Positions 1-8,806 of a stretch of DNA of 64,000 nt are shown here, one piece after another (position 1 is the first letter of the stretch; every line of letters begins with the position of its first letter). Source of the stretch: Hyphobacterium indicum (GTDB lineage: Bacteria > Pseudomonadota > Alphaproteobacteria > Caulobacterales > Maricaulaceae); assembly GCF_003129605.1 (NCBI RefSeq), contig NZ_QBDX01000004.1, positions 620,001-684,000 of the forward strand, read 5' to 3'. Position numbers and translations under genes: made by a program. The notes beneath the pieces are model-generated. The model saw nothing but the letters and a program-made list of their open reading frames with translations. It was not told the DNA's origin and did not search any database.

Positions 1-993
1 CGTCGCGTAGAATTTGGACATCGCCGCTTCGCGCGATATCCGGCCAACGCCTGAATCTTTCATCCAGGCCCCACGATAGATCAGCAAGGCGCTGGCATCG
101 ATATCAATCGCCATCTCGGCCAGTTGCGATTGCACGACCGGCATGTCGGACAGCGTGGCACCGAACAACTCTCGCGACTGCGCCCGCGACCGGGCTTCAT
201 CCATCGCCCGTCGGGCAAAGCCCAGCGCAGCCGCAGCGACTGTAGAGCGGAACACATCCAGCGTTCCCATCGCATATTTGAACCCGGCATTTTCCTCCCC
301 GATCAGCGCCGAAGCCGGGATGCGGCAATCCTCGAATTTCAGCCGCGCCAGCGGGTGCGGGGCGATCACCTCGATCCGTTCGGCAACCGACAGGCCGGGC
401 GTATCCGCTGGAACGACAAAGGCGGAAATACCGCGCGCACCCGCCTCGCCGGTCCGGGCAAAGACGACATAGAAACCGGCAATCCCGCCATTGGAAATAT
501 AGGTCTTTTCGCCATTGAGAATGTAGCTATCGCTATCGCGTGTCGCACTCATGGCCAGCGAGGCAACGTCCGATCCTGCTGCCGGTTCGGTCAGGGCAAA
601 AGCGGCCAGCGTCTCGCCGGACGCGACTTTCGGCAGCCACTCGTCTTTCTGCTCATGAGAGCCAAAAAGAGAAATCGTTCCCGACCCCAGCCCCTGCATG
701 GCGAAGACGAAATCGGCGAGCCCCGAATGATAGCCCAGCGTCTCGCGCATGAGGCAGAGCGAACGGAGATCCAGTGTCGCGTTGGTTCCGCCGTATTCGC
801 CGGGTACGCAATTTTTCAGCCAGCCAGCCTCACCCATTTTCCGGGCCAGCATCCGGCAATCCTCATCAATATCGGTATGTTCGGAAAAGCCGCTTGTCCC
901 GATCTCTGCAGCACACCAGCCGCGGGCGGCATGAGCCAGATCGCGATGCCGATCCTCGAAGAAGGGCCAGTCCAGAAACGTCCGGTCCGCCAT
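1..993 (-). CDS. Acyl-CoA dehydrogenase, 3' end outside window
   Basis: FAD-dependent acyl-CoA dehydrogenase expected to introduce an alpha,beta double bond into a CoA thioester. 331 codons are present and the frame is still open at base 1, so roughly the last 50 residues are missing. The start is the ATG at 993, placed 2 bases after the stop of the upstream crotonase, whose last codons supply the GAGGGA ribosome site. The family motif [11 protein letters not shown] lies at residues 132-142, followed by the beta-barrel segment ([11 protein letters not shown]) and the C-terminal helical domain. It closes a three-gene operon with a crotonase and an anthraniloyl-CoA-type monooxygenase, so the likely substrate is a ring-derived or ring-opened CoA ester; the exact substrate is inferred only from context. 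Confidence 0.9.
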   Translation of the reverse strand, partial: MADRTFLDWPFFEDRHRDLAHAARGWCAAEIGTSGFSEHTDIDEDCRMLARKMGEAGWLKNCVPGEYGGTNATLDLRSLCLMRETLGYHSGLADFVFAMQGLGSGTISLFGSHEQKDEWLPKVASGETLAAFALTEPAAGSDVASLAMSATRDSDSYILNGEKTYISNGGIAGFYVVFARTGEAGARGISAFVVPADTPGLSVAERIEVIAPHPLARLKFEDCRIPASALIGEENAGFKYAMGTLDVFRSTVAAAALGFARRAMDEARSRAQSRELFGATLSDMPVVQSQLAEMAIDIDASALLIYRGAWMKDSGVGRISREAAMSKFYAT

Positions 994-995
994 GG

Positions 996-1805
996 TCAAT
1001 TTCCCTCGAAGACAGGCTTCTCTTTCGCGATGAAGGCCCGGTAGGCACGGCGGAAATCCTCGGTCTGCATACAGATGGCCTGTGCCTGCGCTTCGGCCTC
1101 GATCGCCTGATCGATCCCCATATCCCATTCCGCATTCAGCTGGGTCTTGGTGATCCCATTGGCAAAAGTCGGTCCGGTGGCAATCCGCTCAGCCCACTTC
1201 CCGGCCTCGTTTATCAACTCATTGGCAGCCACCAGCGCATTCCAGAAACCCCAGCTTTGGCCTTCTTCAGCGCTCATGGAACGGCCAAAGAACAGCAATT
1301 CGCTGGCCCGTCCCTGCCCGATAATGCGGGGCAGAATGGCGCAAGCACCCATATCACATCCGGCCAGTCCAACCCGGTTGAACAGGAAGGCGGTTTTGGC
1401 GTCCGGTGTGGCGATGCGCAGATCCGATGCCATGGCAAGGATCGCCCCGGCCCCGACACAGACCCCGTCGACCGCGGCAATGACCGGTTGCGGGCAATGC
1501 CGGATGGCCTTCACCAGATCACCGGTCATCCGGGTGAATTCCAGGAGTTGCGGCATGTCCATTTCGGTCAGCGGCCCGATGATCTCCCGCACATCGCCGC
1601 CGGAACAGAAATTCCCGCCAGAGCCGGTCAGGATGATGGCCTTGACGTCCGGCGCATAAACCAGCGCACGGAAGAATTCACGCAGCTCGGTATAGCTTTC
1701 AAATGTCAGGGGGTTTTTCTTCTCGGGCCGGTTCAGCGTGACCGTCCCGACGCCATTATCAAACGACCACAGGAAATGTTCCGGATTGTGCGTGGCGGGA
1801 TTCAT
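996..1805 (-). CDS. Crotonase (enoyl-CoA hydratase/isomerase) family protein with atypical active site
   Basis: 269-residue crotonase-fold protein. The CoA and oxyanion-hole segments [13 protein letters not shown] (about 63-75) and [14 protein letters not shown] (112-125) are clear. The two glutamates of classical enoyl-CoA hydratase (rat E144 and E164) align with Ile122 and Arg144, so simple hydration by the textbook mechanism is unlikely; Cys150-Asp151 sit in the loop used by other crotonase subfamilies for different chemistry. The ATG overlaps the stop of the monooxygenase by 4 bases (ATGA), so the two are translationally coupled. By context it acts on the hydroxylated and reduced anthraniloyl-CoA product, possibly in ring opening. 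That role is inference. Confidence 0.88.
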   Translation of the reverse strand: MNPATHNPEHFLWSFDNGVGTVTLNRPEKKNPLTFESYTELREFFRALVYAPDVKAIILTGSGGNFCSGGDVREIIGPLTEMDMPQLLEFTRMTGDLVKAIRHCPQPVIAAVDGVCVGAGAILAMASDLRIATPDAKTAFLFNRVGLAGCDMGACAILPRIIGQGRASELLFFGRSMSAEEGQSWGFWNALVAANELINEAGKWAERIATGPTFANGITKTQLNAEWDMGIDQAIEAEAQAQAICMQTEDFRRAYRAFIAKEKPVFEGN

Positions 1806-4078
1806 ACCTTCATCTCCTGCATTTCCGCGGCACGTTTCAGATTGCGCGCCAGCTGCACATGACCGGCAATATACTGGTTCGGAACGTCCACACCACGATA
1901 GCCCAGCTCCGCCGCCGCGCGCAGCGTCCAGTAGGGATCGGAGAGATGGGGCCGCGCCAGCGCCACCAGATCGGCCCGGCCCGCAGCGAGAATCGAATTG
2001 ACGTGATCGACCTCATAGATATTGCCGACCGCCATGGTGGAACAATGCAAGGTATTGCGGATCTGATCGGAAAACGGCGTCTGGAACATGCGGCCATAGA
2101 CAGGCTCGCCCGCCGGCGTTGTCTGCCCCGCAGAAACATCGATCAGATCGGCACCAGCCTTGGCAAAGGCCTCTGCCACCTGCACCGTATCGTCCGGGGT
2201 AATGCCGTCTGCACCCACCCAGTCCGTTGCCGACAGGCGCACGGCCATCGGCCGGTCCGCCGGCCAGACCGCGCGCATGGCGGTGAACACTTCCAGCGGA
2301 TAGCGCAGCCGGTTTTCAAGCGAGCCGCCATACTCGTCCGTGCGTTGGTTCGAAACCGGCGTGATGAAGGAGGAGAAGAGATAGCCATGCGCGCCGTGCA
2401 TCTCGACCATGTCGAATCCCGCCTCCAGCGCCCGCTTCGTCGCCGTGACGAATTCATCCTTCACCCGGTCCATATCCTCGCGGGTCATCTCGCGCGGAAT
2501 CTGGTTATTCTCTGACCAGGGAATGGGAGACGGCCCGATCAGCTCCCAGCTGCCATGTTCAAGCGGCTCGTTATTGCCTTCCCAGGACAGCTTCGTAGCA
2601 CCCTTGCGGCCCGCATGCCCGATCTGGATGGCCATCTTTGCATTATTGGCATGCACATGATCAACAACCCGCTTCCAGGCCGCGACATGCTCATCCGTAT
2701 AGATGCCTGCGCATCCCGGTGAAATCCGCGCATCGGCAGCAACATTTGTCATTTCGGTATAGATCAGTCCGGCCCCGCCCATGGCGCGCGATCCATAATG
2801 GACGAAATGGAAATCATTGATCAGCCCATCTTCACTCGAATACATGCACATCGGCGAAACCACGACGCGGTTCTTGAGCTCCATCCCGCGCAGGGCATAG
2901 GGCACGAACATCGGCGGCCGCACCGATACGCCGTGCTTCTTCGCAAACCAGTCCTCCATGCGCGCCATCCATTTCGGATCGCGTTCGCGCAGGTTTTCAT
3001 GACTGATGCGCTGCGAGCGAGTCAGCAGTGAATAGGCAAACTGGATCGGCTCGAAATCGAGATAGCGCTCCAGCGTTTCGAACCATTCGGTCGAATTGCG
3101 GGCCGCCGATTGCAGTTTCAGCACTTCGACCGTGCGCACGTCCTGATAGTCTTTCAGCCCCTCCTCGACCGGCTTGGTCGTAGAGGTCAGCACCTCGGCC
3201 AGCATGATCGCATCCTCGAACGCCAGCTTGGTGCCGGAGCCGATGGAAAAATGCGCCGTATGGGCTGCATCGCCGAGCAGGATGATATTCTTGTGCGTCC
3301 AGCTTTCACACAGGACACGCCGGAAATTGAGCCAGGCTGAGCCGCGCAGATGCCGCGCATTGCTCATCAGGGCGTTGCCATTGAGCTGGTCCGCAAACAG
3401 GGCCTCACAGGCCCGGCAGGTCTCGTCCTGATCCATCTGGTCAAAACCCAGCCCGCGCCAGGTTTCTTCCGAACATTCGACAATGAAGGTCGAGAGGTCA
3501 TCATCAAAACGGTAGGCATGCGCCCATACCCAGCCATGTTCGGTTTCCTTGAAGGCAAAGGTGAAGGCATCAAAAACCTTCTTCGTGCCAAGCCAGACAA
3601 ATTTGTTGGCCCGCACATCAATGTCAGGCTTGAACACATCGGCATATTGTTCGCGGATGCGGGAATTGATCCCGTCCGCCGCAATCACGATATCCGCAGG
3701 GGGCAGGTTCGCCGGGTCGATCTCGGCTTCAAAATGCAGGTTGACGCCGAGTTCGGCCGCTCTTTCCTGCAGGATGCTTAACAGGCGCTTGCGGCCAATG
3801 CCGCAGAATCCGTGGCCGCCCGAGCTTTCGACCGTGCCTTTGAAATGGACATCGATATCGTCCCAGTGAGCCAGCGAGTCGGCGATGGATTTGGCGCTTT
3901 GCGGATCGGTTGCCGACAGATTGGCCATCGTCTGATCGGAGAAGACCACGCCCCAGCCGAACGTATCGCCCGGCGCATTGCGCTCATAGATATCGATCTC
4001 GCAGAACGGGTCCCGCAATTTCATCGCGATGGCGAAATAAAGCCCCGCAGGGCCGCCTCCAATGCAGGCAATTTTCAT
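1802..4078 (-). CDS. Anthraniloyl-CoA/salicylyl-CoA-type monooxygenase-reductase fusion
   Basis: 758-residue two-domain flavoenzyme. Residues 1 to about 380 are a group A FAD monooxygenase with the dinucleotide fold [10 protein letters not shown] (7-16) and the FAD motif GDAAHTAHF near 275. From about 390 to the end is an old yellow enzyme-type FMN oxidoreductase ([22 protein letters not shown]). This architecture is known from 2-aminobenzoyl-CoA monooxygenase/reductase of Azoarcus and from proteins annotated as salicylyl-CoA 5-hydroxylase, which hydroxylate and then reduce the aromatic ring of a CoA thioester in the cytoplasm. An upstream ATG at 4123 is rejected because the ATG at 4078 has GGGGAGG about 9 bases upstream and starts exactly at the FAD fold. 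No anthranilate-CoA ligase is adjacent within the window. Anthraniloyl- versus salicylyl-CoA cannot be settled from sequence alone. Confidence 0.85.
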   Translation of the reverse strand: MKIACIGGGPAGLYFAIAMKLRDPFCEIDIYERNAPGDTFGWGVVFSDQTMANLSATDPQSAKSIADSLAHWDDIDVHFKGTVESSGGHGFCGIGRKRLLSILQERAAELGVNLHFEAEIDPANLPPADIVIAADGINSRIREQYADVFKPDIDVRANKFVWLGTKKVFDAFTFAFKETEHGWVWAHAYRFDDDLSTFIVECSEETWRGLGFDQMDQDETCRACEALFADQLNGNALMSNARHLRGSAWLNFRRVLCESWTHKNIILLGDAAHTAHFSIGSGTKLAFEDAIMLAEVLTSTTKPVEEGLKDYQDVRTVEVLKLQSAARNSTEWFETLERYLDFEPIQFAYSLLTRSQRISHENLRERDPKWMARMEDWFAKKHGVSVRPPMFVPYALRGMELKNRVVVSPMCMYSSEDGLINDFHFVHYGSRAMGGAGLIYTEMTNVAADARISPGCAGIYTDEHVAAWKRVVDHVHANNAKMAIQIGHAGRKGATKLSWEGNNEPLEHGSWELIGPSPIPWSENNQIPREMTREDMDRVKDEFVTATKRALEAGFDMVEMHGAHGYLFSSFITPVSNQRTDEYGGSLENRLRYPLEVFTAMRAVWPADRPMAVRLSATDWVGADGITPDDTVQVAEAFAKAGADLIDVSAGQTTPAGEPVYGRMFQTPFSDQIRNTLHCSTMAVGNIYEVDHVNSILAAGRADLVALARPHLSDPYWTLRAAAELGYRGVDVPNQYIAGHVQLARNLKRAAEMQEMKV

Positions 4079-4156
4079 GGACCGAAGCCTCCCCGAAACC
4101 GTCTGCGCCAGACAATCACACAAAGCGGGAAATGGGGAGGCCTGAACTGGTTTTGG

Positions 4157-4777
4157 CTAGACCAGGTCAGCCGCCAGCGTGGCTTTGGTTTCAGCCGAGA
4201 GCATCGTCATATGGGGATAATTCTCATGCCGGATTCCCAGCATGACGTCCCCCTCAAATCCCTTGAAAGCGGCGGCCTGTTCATCGCTGAAATCGAAATG
4301 GATGAACTGGACGGAAGAGGCCTTGCCTTCGGCCGTCGTCCGGTCGACATCGGTTTCCGCGCGGGCCTGAATCTCGTGATCCCCGAATTTGAGGAAAATG
4401 GTCTCCTCGACACCGCCCAGCCGGCCGAGCACGCTCTTGCGCAGTTTTTCATCATCGATTTCGAACATCAGGGTCGCTGACAGGTCGCGGCCTTTCGGAA
4501 TCAACGGATTGTAGGCTGCCAGCTCGTCGGGAATCTGTTCCGCGCCCCCCTTCTCAATGTAGAGCATTTCATGGATCTGAAGCCACATGGTCTCATAGCT
4601 CTCGAAATAGAAGGTCGCATGCGGCCCGATGGGTACGCGGCGCGATTTCTTGTGCGGTACCAGCTCGGCGCGTTTCTGTTTCCGGACCTTGCCATACTCG
4701 GCCATGTCCATGAGATCGCTGGCCTTCACCTCGGTCCGGAGCCGGGCTTCGGATAGATTGACGATATTTCCCATCAT
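4157..4777 (-). CDS. DUF3501 family protein
   Basis: 206-residue soluble protein with no signal peptide, recognised as DUF3501. The start is one of two adjacent ATGs (4777/4774) with AAGGA 5 bases upstream; a longer frame reaching 4915 would run into the preceding gene. Its biochemical function is unknown. It lies 10 bases after the HdrD/GlpC-like iron-sulfur protein and downstream of rubrerythrin, an association I recall as recurrent in Proteobacteria, which points to a shared peroxide or iron-redox role. No cysteines or obvious metal site were noticed. An inverted repeat (GCCTCCCC 4087-4094 with GGGGAGGC 4134-4141) separates it from the monooxygenase operon. Confidence 0.82.
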   Translation of the reverse strand: MMGNIVNLSEARLRTEVKASDLMDMAEYGKVRKQKRAELVPHKKSRRVPIGPHATFYFESYETMWLQIHEMLYIEKGGAEQIPDELAAYNPLIPKGRDLSATLMFEIDDEKLRKSVLGRLGGVEETIFLKFGDHEIQARAETDVDRTTAEGKASSVQFIHFDFSDEQAAAFKGFEGDVMLGIRHENYPHMTMLSAETKATLAADLV

Positions 4778-4787
4778 TCTGGTCCTT

Positions 4788-6143
4788 CTAGAGTCCGTAG
4801 GCTTTCGCAAAGATTTCAATCGGATGCCAGGTCCGTGCGGGGGCGGAATCAGACTGAATCGTATTGATCCCGGTCTTGATGTGATCGCAGGAGAGCGGGC
4901 AGGTCGACGACACAAAGGTATTGTGATGGTCGAGTGCCTTGCGGAAAACCGGCGTTCCTACCTTGATGGCCGTGTCGTGATTGGCCTTCTTGATGCCCCA
5001 CGTGCCCCCATGTCCCGAGCACCGCTCGATGACATTGAGCTCGGTGTTGGGAATCATCTTCAGGAGCTCGGTCGATTTCTGGCCGATATTCTGGGCGCGT
5101 GAATGACAGGAAAGGTGCAGCGTTATACCGCCCTTGAGCGGCTTGAGCCCTTCGGCAAGCCCTTCGGTTTTGGCCACATCGACGATCAGTTGATCAAAAT
5201 CCATTGTCGCGGCTGCCAGCGCCCTGACGTCGTCATCCTCCGGGAGAATCAGCGGCCACTCGAATTTCAGCATGAGTGAGCAGGACGGTACCAGCCCCAT
5301 GATCGTATAGCCGTCATCGACCAGCGGGCGCAGCGCTTTGGCAACCTTGCGGGCATTGGCCGCGACTTTTGCCAGATTGCCGTGTTCCAGCTCGGGCATG
5401 CCGCAGCATCCGGGATAGACCACCTTTGCGTCGATACCGTTCTTTGCCAGCACGCCGAGGGTCGCCTCTCCGATTTCCGGCTTGTTGTATTCCCCGAAAC
5501 AGGTCGCATAGACCGCGACCTTGCGCTTGCCGTAAGCGGGTGCATCCGCGTTGATGTCCCGCTTGGCTTTCGCCCGGCTGGTCAGCGTGCGGGTATTGAA
5601 TTTCGGCAGCTCGGCGTCCGGACTGATATCACCCAGCGTATTGATCAGCGTGCGAACACCCGTGTTCTTCTTGTCTGTCGCCCAGTTGATCACACCGGCG
5701 ACAGGCCGGGCGAGCGTGCCATTGCGGTCGGTCTTGACCAGCTGATTGTCGGCAAAGGGAATCTCGCCCTTTTCCTGCTGAATGGCACGATAGCGCAGCA
5801 TCAGATGGGGGAAATCGATATTGAATTCATGCGGCGGCACATAGGGGCATTTGGTCAGGAAGCACATGTCACAAAGCGTGCAGCCATCGACCGTGGCCTT
5901 GATGTCATTGGCGGTCAGATCGTCGACTTCGAAACTCTCTGATTCATCGACCGCATCGAAAAGTGTCGGGAAGCTGTCGCACAGATTGAAGCAACGCCGG
6001 CAGGAATTACAGACTTCTGCCTGACGCCGGAATTCGGCATCGAATTTTTCTTCATCGTAGAAATCCGGGTTCTGCCAGTCGACCGGATGCCGGACCGGTG
6101 CATCCAGAGATCCTTCGCGCGGTTGTGTCGGTGTCTCGCTCAA
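4788..6143 (-). CDS. HdrD/GlpC-like heterodisulfide reductase-related Fe-S protein
   Basis: 451-residue electron-transfer protein. The N-terminal third has two ferredoxin-type Cys clusters (CNSCRRCFNLC near 42-52 and CTLCDMCFLTKC near 92-103), each expected to hold a 4Fe-4S centre. The C-terminal part has two CCG-type domains (CFGEY...PGCCGMPELEHG and CHSRAQN...ERCSGHGG...CPLSC) like those of HdrB/HdrD, GlpC and GlcF. GlpC itself is the membrane-linked subunit of anaerobic glycerol-3-phosphate dehydrogenase, but no glpAB is nearby. Between rubrerythrin and DUF3501 the likely role is feeding electrons to the diiron protein, which is inference. It lies 91 bases after rubrerythrin, beyond an intercistronic hairpin that may lower its expression. 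Confidence 0.85.
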   Translation of the reverse strand: MSETPTQPREGSLDAPVRHPVDWQNPDFYDEEKFDAEFRRQAEVCNSCRRCFNLCDSFPTLFDAVDESESFEVDDLTANDIKATVDGCTLCDMCFLTKCPYVPPHEFNIDFPHLMLRYRAIQQEKGEIPFADNQLVKTDRNGTLARPVAGVINWATDKKNTGVRTLINTLGDISPDAELPKFNTRTLTSRAKAKRDINADAPAYGKRKVAVYATCFGEYNKPEIGEATLGVLAKNGIDAKVVYPGCCGMPELEHGNLAKVAANARKVAKALRPLVDDGYTIMGLVPSCSLMLKFEWPLILPEDDDVRALAAATMDFDQLIVDVAKTEGLAEGLKPLKGGITLHLSCHSRAQNIGQKSTELLKMIPNTELNVIERCSGHGGTWGIKKANHDTAIKVGTPVFRKALDHHNTFVSSTCPLSCDHIKTGINTIQSDSAPARTWHPIEIFAKAYGL

Positions 6144-6171
6144 GCCTGTGCCTCCCCGGCCTGTCCCGAAT

Positions 6172-6208
6172 AAAAACGCCCGAGCCCGCCGTCTGGCCAG
6201 CCCGGGCG
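6172..6208 (-). terminator. Intercistronic rho-independent terminator/attenuator after rubrerythrin
   Basis: On the minus strand a GC-rich 9-bp stem (arms 6200-6208 and 6177-6185, one G-U pair) is followed directly by TTTTT (complement of 6172-6176). It sits between the rubrerythrin stop (6235) and the iron-sulfur gene start (6143), so it should end many transcripts after rubrerythrin and let a fraction read through. Confidence 0.6.
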
Positions 6209-6234
6209 CATTGTATTACTGTCGGAATGGTGGC

Positions 6235-6654
6235 CTAGCTGGCCAGTTCGTCCAGCGTTTTCTGGAATTTTCCGGCGTGAGAGCGCTCGGCCTTGGCCAG
6301 CGTCTCGAACCAGTCAGCGATTTCGTCAAACCCTTCTTCGCGGGCCGTGCGTGCCATACCCGGATACATATCGGTGTATTCGTGCGTTTCACCGGCAATC
6401 GCGGATTTCAGATTGGCTTCGGTATTGCCGATCGGCTCACCCGTGGCCGGATCACCGACTTCTTCGAGATATTCGAGATGACCGTGTGCGTGGCCGGTTT
6501 CGCCTTCCGCTGTGGAGCGGAAAACCGATGCCACATCGTTATAGCCTTCAATGTCGGCCTTTTGCGCGAAATAGAGATAGCGGCGGTTGGCCTGGCTTTC
6601 ACCGGCAAATGCTTCCTTGAGGTTTTCCTCGGTCTTCGAACCCTTGAGCGACAT
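6235..6654 (-). CDS. Rubrerythrin, short form without rubredoxin domain
   Basis: 139-residue ferritin-like diiron protein expected to reduce hydrogen peroxide in the cytoplasm. Two ExxH motifs (ETGH near 54-57 and ERSH near the C-terminus) and accompanying glutamates mark the four-helix diiron site. Classical rubrerythrins are about 190 residues with a C-terminal rubredoxin Cys4 iron site; this one stops after the four-helix bundle and has no cysteine, so it needs an external electron donor, plausibly the iron-sulfur protein downstream. The start at 6654 has GGAGG about 7 bases upstream; the longer frame to 6687 is rejected. Two 19-bp palindromes of Fur/Irr type lie about 80-115 bases upstream, implying iron- or peroxide-responsive control. 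Confidence 0.9.
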   Translation of the reverse strand: MSLKGSKTEENLKEAFAGESQANRRYLYFAQKADIEGYNDVASVFRSTAEGETGHAHGHLEYLEEVGDPATGEPIGNTEANLKSAIAGETHEYTDMYPGMARTAREEGFDEIADWFETLAKAERSHAGKFQKTLDELAS

Positions 6655-6730
6655 GATCTTCCTCCCTGTGAACCGGATATCCGGCATGAATATGAGGCCG
6701 AACCTAATCGCCCCTCAGGCGAAGTCAACA

Positions 6731-6749
6731 TTTTAGAATCATTCTAAAA
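6731..6749. promoter_or_regulatory. Irr/Fur-type operator 1 (iron control element-like)
   Basis: Perfect palindrome TTTTAGAATCATTCTAAAA: two 9-base arms around one central base, containing the 7-1-7 core TTAGAAT-C-ATTCTAA. It closely resembles the iron control element bound by alphaproteobacterial Irr (TTTAGAA...TTCTAAA). It lies between irr and rubrerythrin in the only non-coding stretch before rubrerythrin. Confidence 0.75.
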
Positions 6750-6768
6750 AATGAGAATTATTCTCATT
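6750..6768. promoter_or_regulatory. Irr/Fur-type operator 2, abutting operator 1
   Basis: Second perfect palindrome, AATGAGAATTATTCTCATT (9-1-9), directly adjoining the first and overlapping the stop codon of irr. Its 7-1-7 core TGAGAAT-T-ATTCTCA differs from the classical Fur 7-1-7 consensus at one position per arm. The tandem arrangement suggests cooperative or dual-regulator binding in front of rubrerythrin. Confidence 0.72.
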
Positions 6769-7168
6769 TGGAGCGGGTCCGGATCACCAGCTCGCAGGAA
6801 ACAATTTCGCTGCCATCAGCCGGTTGCGGCAGCAGATCCAGCGGAATGGCACCCGCCGGAATATCCGTCAGTTTTCCCGTCGTCTCGTTCAGAAAATGAT
6901 GATGCGGACCTGTGTTGGTATCGAACAGCGTTGCCTCCGACCGGCTGGAGGAAATTGGCCGCAACAGGCCCGCATCCACGAAATGGCCCAGCGTGTTGTA
7001 GACGGTCGCCAGTGCGATCGTCACACCCTCGCTTGCCAGCTGGTCGTGGACATTTTCAGCTGTGACATGCCGGTCCTGACCGTCTGCAAACAGCATCCGG
7101 GCAATCTGGATTCGTGGCTGCGTGATACGCAAGCCAGCCGTCTCGAGAAGGGCAACAGGATCCGCCAT
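6764..7168 (-). CDS. irr: Irr-type Fur-family iron response regulator
   Basis: 134-residue FUR-superfamily repressor. It has the winged-helix DNA-binding region with LATVYNTLGHF (about 50-60), and the dimerisation part carries the triple-His motif GPHHHFLNETTGKLTDIP with no cysteines at all. Absence of the CxxC zinc site and the HHHF...TG.L.DIP signature fit alphaproteobacterial Irr, which senses haem/iron status, better than Fur or PerR. The start is the ATG at 7168 (MADPVALL); in-frame GTG and earlier codons overlap the end of putP and are less likely. No strong ribosome site is visible, so the start is moderately certain. Palindromic boxes overlapping its 3' end and preceding rubrerythrin are its probable targets. 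Confidence 0.8.
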   Translation of the reverse strand: MADPVALLETAGLRITQPRIQIARMLFADGQDRHVTAENVHDQLASEGVTIALATVYNTLGHFVDAGLLRPISSSRSEATLFDTNTGPHHHFLNETTGKLTDIPAGAIPLDLLPQPADGSEIVSCELVIRTRSK

Positions 7169-7205
7169 CAATCCATGTGTAGGCGAAGTCTGATTTTCCG
7201 GCAAC

Positions 7206-8681
7206 TCATGGCGCACTCGTGGTTTTAATGGCCGGACGCACGCCACGCGACCCTGCGGCCAGCAGGATGAGCGGCAACACCCACGGCACAATGCGCTCGA
7301 ACGGATCGCCCGGCAGACGCGCCAACATTCCGGCCCAGCTGTCTCCTCCGGTCTGACCGGCAAGATAGAAGAAAACCGTCATCGCAAAACCGGAGAGAAT
7401 GGCGGCCAGAATCGCCCATCCGGCTGGTTCCCGCTTGAAGACCCGGACAAGAACCACAGGTCCGAATGCGGCCCCGAGTGCCGACCAGGCGAACAGGACC
7501 CGGCTGAATATGGTTGCCGGCAAAGCCAGGGCCAACACGACCGCCAGGGCGACCAGCACCGCCATGACGATGCGCGAGATCAGCACTTCACGGCCGGGAA
7601 ACTGGCGCGCCACGCCCATGTCGTGTGCCACCGCCGCCGAGGTCGCAACCAGCAGTGAATCCACCGTCGACATCACCGCTGACAACACCGCAGCGATGAT
7701 CAGGCCAGCGATCATCGCCGGGAAGAGATCGCCGGCCAGCAGATAGAGCAGGCTTTCGCCGTCTGCCATCCCGCCCGTCAGCGCCCGCCCGGACAAGGCC
7801 AGTGTAATCATGCCGGTATAGACGATAACGGCCCAGCCGATGGCGATCCGGAACCCTTGCTTGCGCGCCACTTCATTCTTGACCGCCATCAACCGGGCGA
7901 TGAGGTGCGGCTGGCCAAACGGCCCCAGTCCGATCGCGGCAATGCCGAGCACGAACCCGATGAAGATGAAGCCGGCATGCGGCCCGGTCCAGGACAGATA
8001 GCCCTCGGGAGCCGACGTGCCGAGCGTCTCCCACACACCGCCCGGACCGCCGGCCGCGATCAGTGCGGCAGCTGGCAACAGGATTGCGACCAGAGCCATC
8101 AATGCGCCCTGCAGCATATCGGTCACGCTGACCGCCCAGAACCCGCCCAGCAGGGCATAGATAAGGATGACCGCCGCGCCGATCAGAATGCTCTCGAAAT
8201 GCGGCAGGTTGAGCTGGGTTTCAAATGCGGCCCCCGCCGCGCCGAACTGGGCGGCGATATAGAAAATGAAACAGAAGATGATCAGGATCGCGCTGGTCAT
8301 GGCGATCACAGTTTTCATGCTCCCGCCGGTTTCGGCGGTCATGAAGTCGGTCAGCGTCATGTGATTCCGGGCCACCGTCTCTTCCCGCAGGCGTTGTCCA
8401 AAGACCTGCCACACCACGACATATCCACCCAGAATACCCGGCACCATCCAGAGCGCGCTGAGACCGTTGGTGTAAACGAAGCCGGTAAAGCCCAGAAGCA
8501 CCCACGCTGATGATGTCGATGCGGCATAGGATAGCCCGGCCACCCAGGCCCCGAGACCGCGGCCGCCCAGGAAGAAATCATCCTCGGTCCTGTTGCGCCG
8601 CGACGCCCACAGGCCAATGCCGATCAGCGCCAGCTTGTAGACAATGAGTGTCACAACAATGATCAGCGTATCGGTGTTCAT
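7206..8681 (-). CDS. putP: Sodium/proline symporter-like SSS transporter
   Basis: 491-residue inner-membrane solute:sodium symporter with about 13 hydrophobic helices. The conserved stretch RNRTEDDFFLGGRGLGAWVAGLS (abridged) near 30-50, followed by the serine-rich helix SYAASTSSAW, is typical of PutP, which imports L-proline with Na+; length matches PutP (about 500). Substrate is assigned by similarity only. It is upstream of irr with 37 bases between them, and divergent from gcdH, with 125 bases holding both promoters. Confidence 0.82.
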   Translation of the reverse strand: MNTDTLIIVVTLIVYKLALIGIGLWASRRNRTEDDFFLGGRGLGAWVAGLSYAASTSSAWVLLGFTGFVYTNGLSALWMVPGILGGYVVVWQVFGQRLREETVARNHMTLTDFMTAETGGSMKTVIAMTSAILIIFCFIFYIAAQFGAAGAAFETQLNLPHFESILIGAAVILIYALLGGFWAVSVTDMLQGALMALVAILLPAAALIAAGGPGGVWETLGTSAPEGYLSWTGPHAGFIFIGFVLGIAAIGLGPFGQPHLIARLMAVKNEVARKQGFRIAIGWAVIVYTGMITLALSGRALTGGMADGESLLYLLAGDLFPAMIAGLIIAAVLSAVMSTVDSLLVATSAAVAHDMGVARQFPGREVLISRIVMAVLVALAVVLALALPATIFSRVLFAWSALGAAFGPVVLVRVFKREPAGWAILAAILSGFAMTVFFYLAGQTGGDSWAGMLARLPGDPFERIVPWVLPLILLAAGSRGVRPAIKTTSAP

Positions 8682-8806
8682 GGTGTCTCCCCTGCGCCGA
8701 CCCTAGCGCGGCATTCCCGATGCGAATAGTGCCCTCGCCAATGGACGCCTGCGCGTGAAAATGCCATCAGACACTCCATATTCCGGACGAATACAGGACG
8801 ACCGCC

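Noticed and set aside
774-1862. 362-codon plus-strand frame over the crotonase and dehydrogenase genes
   Set aside because: Antisense to two well-supported enzyme genes with intact motifs; no recognisable domain.
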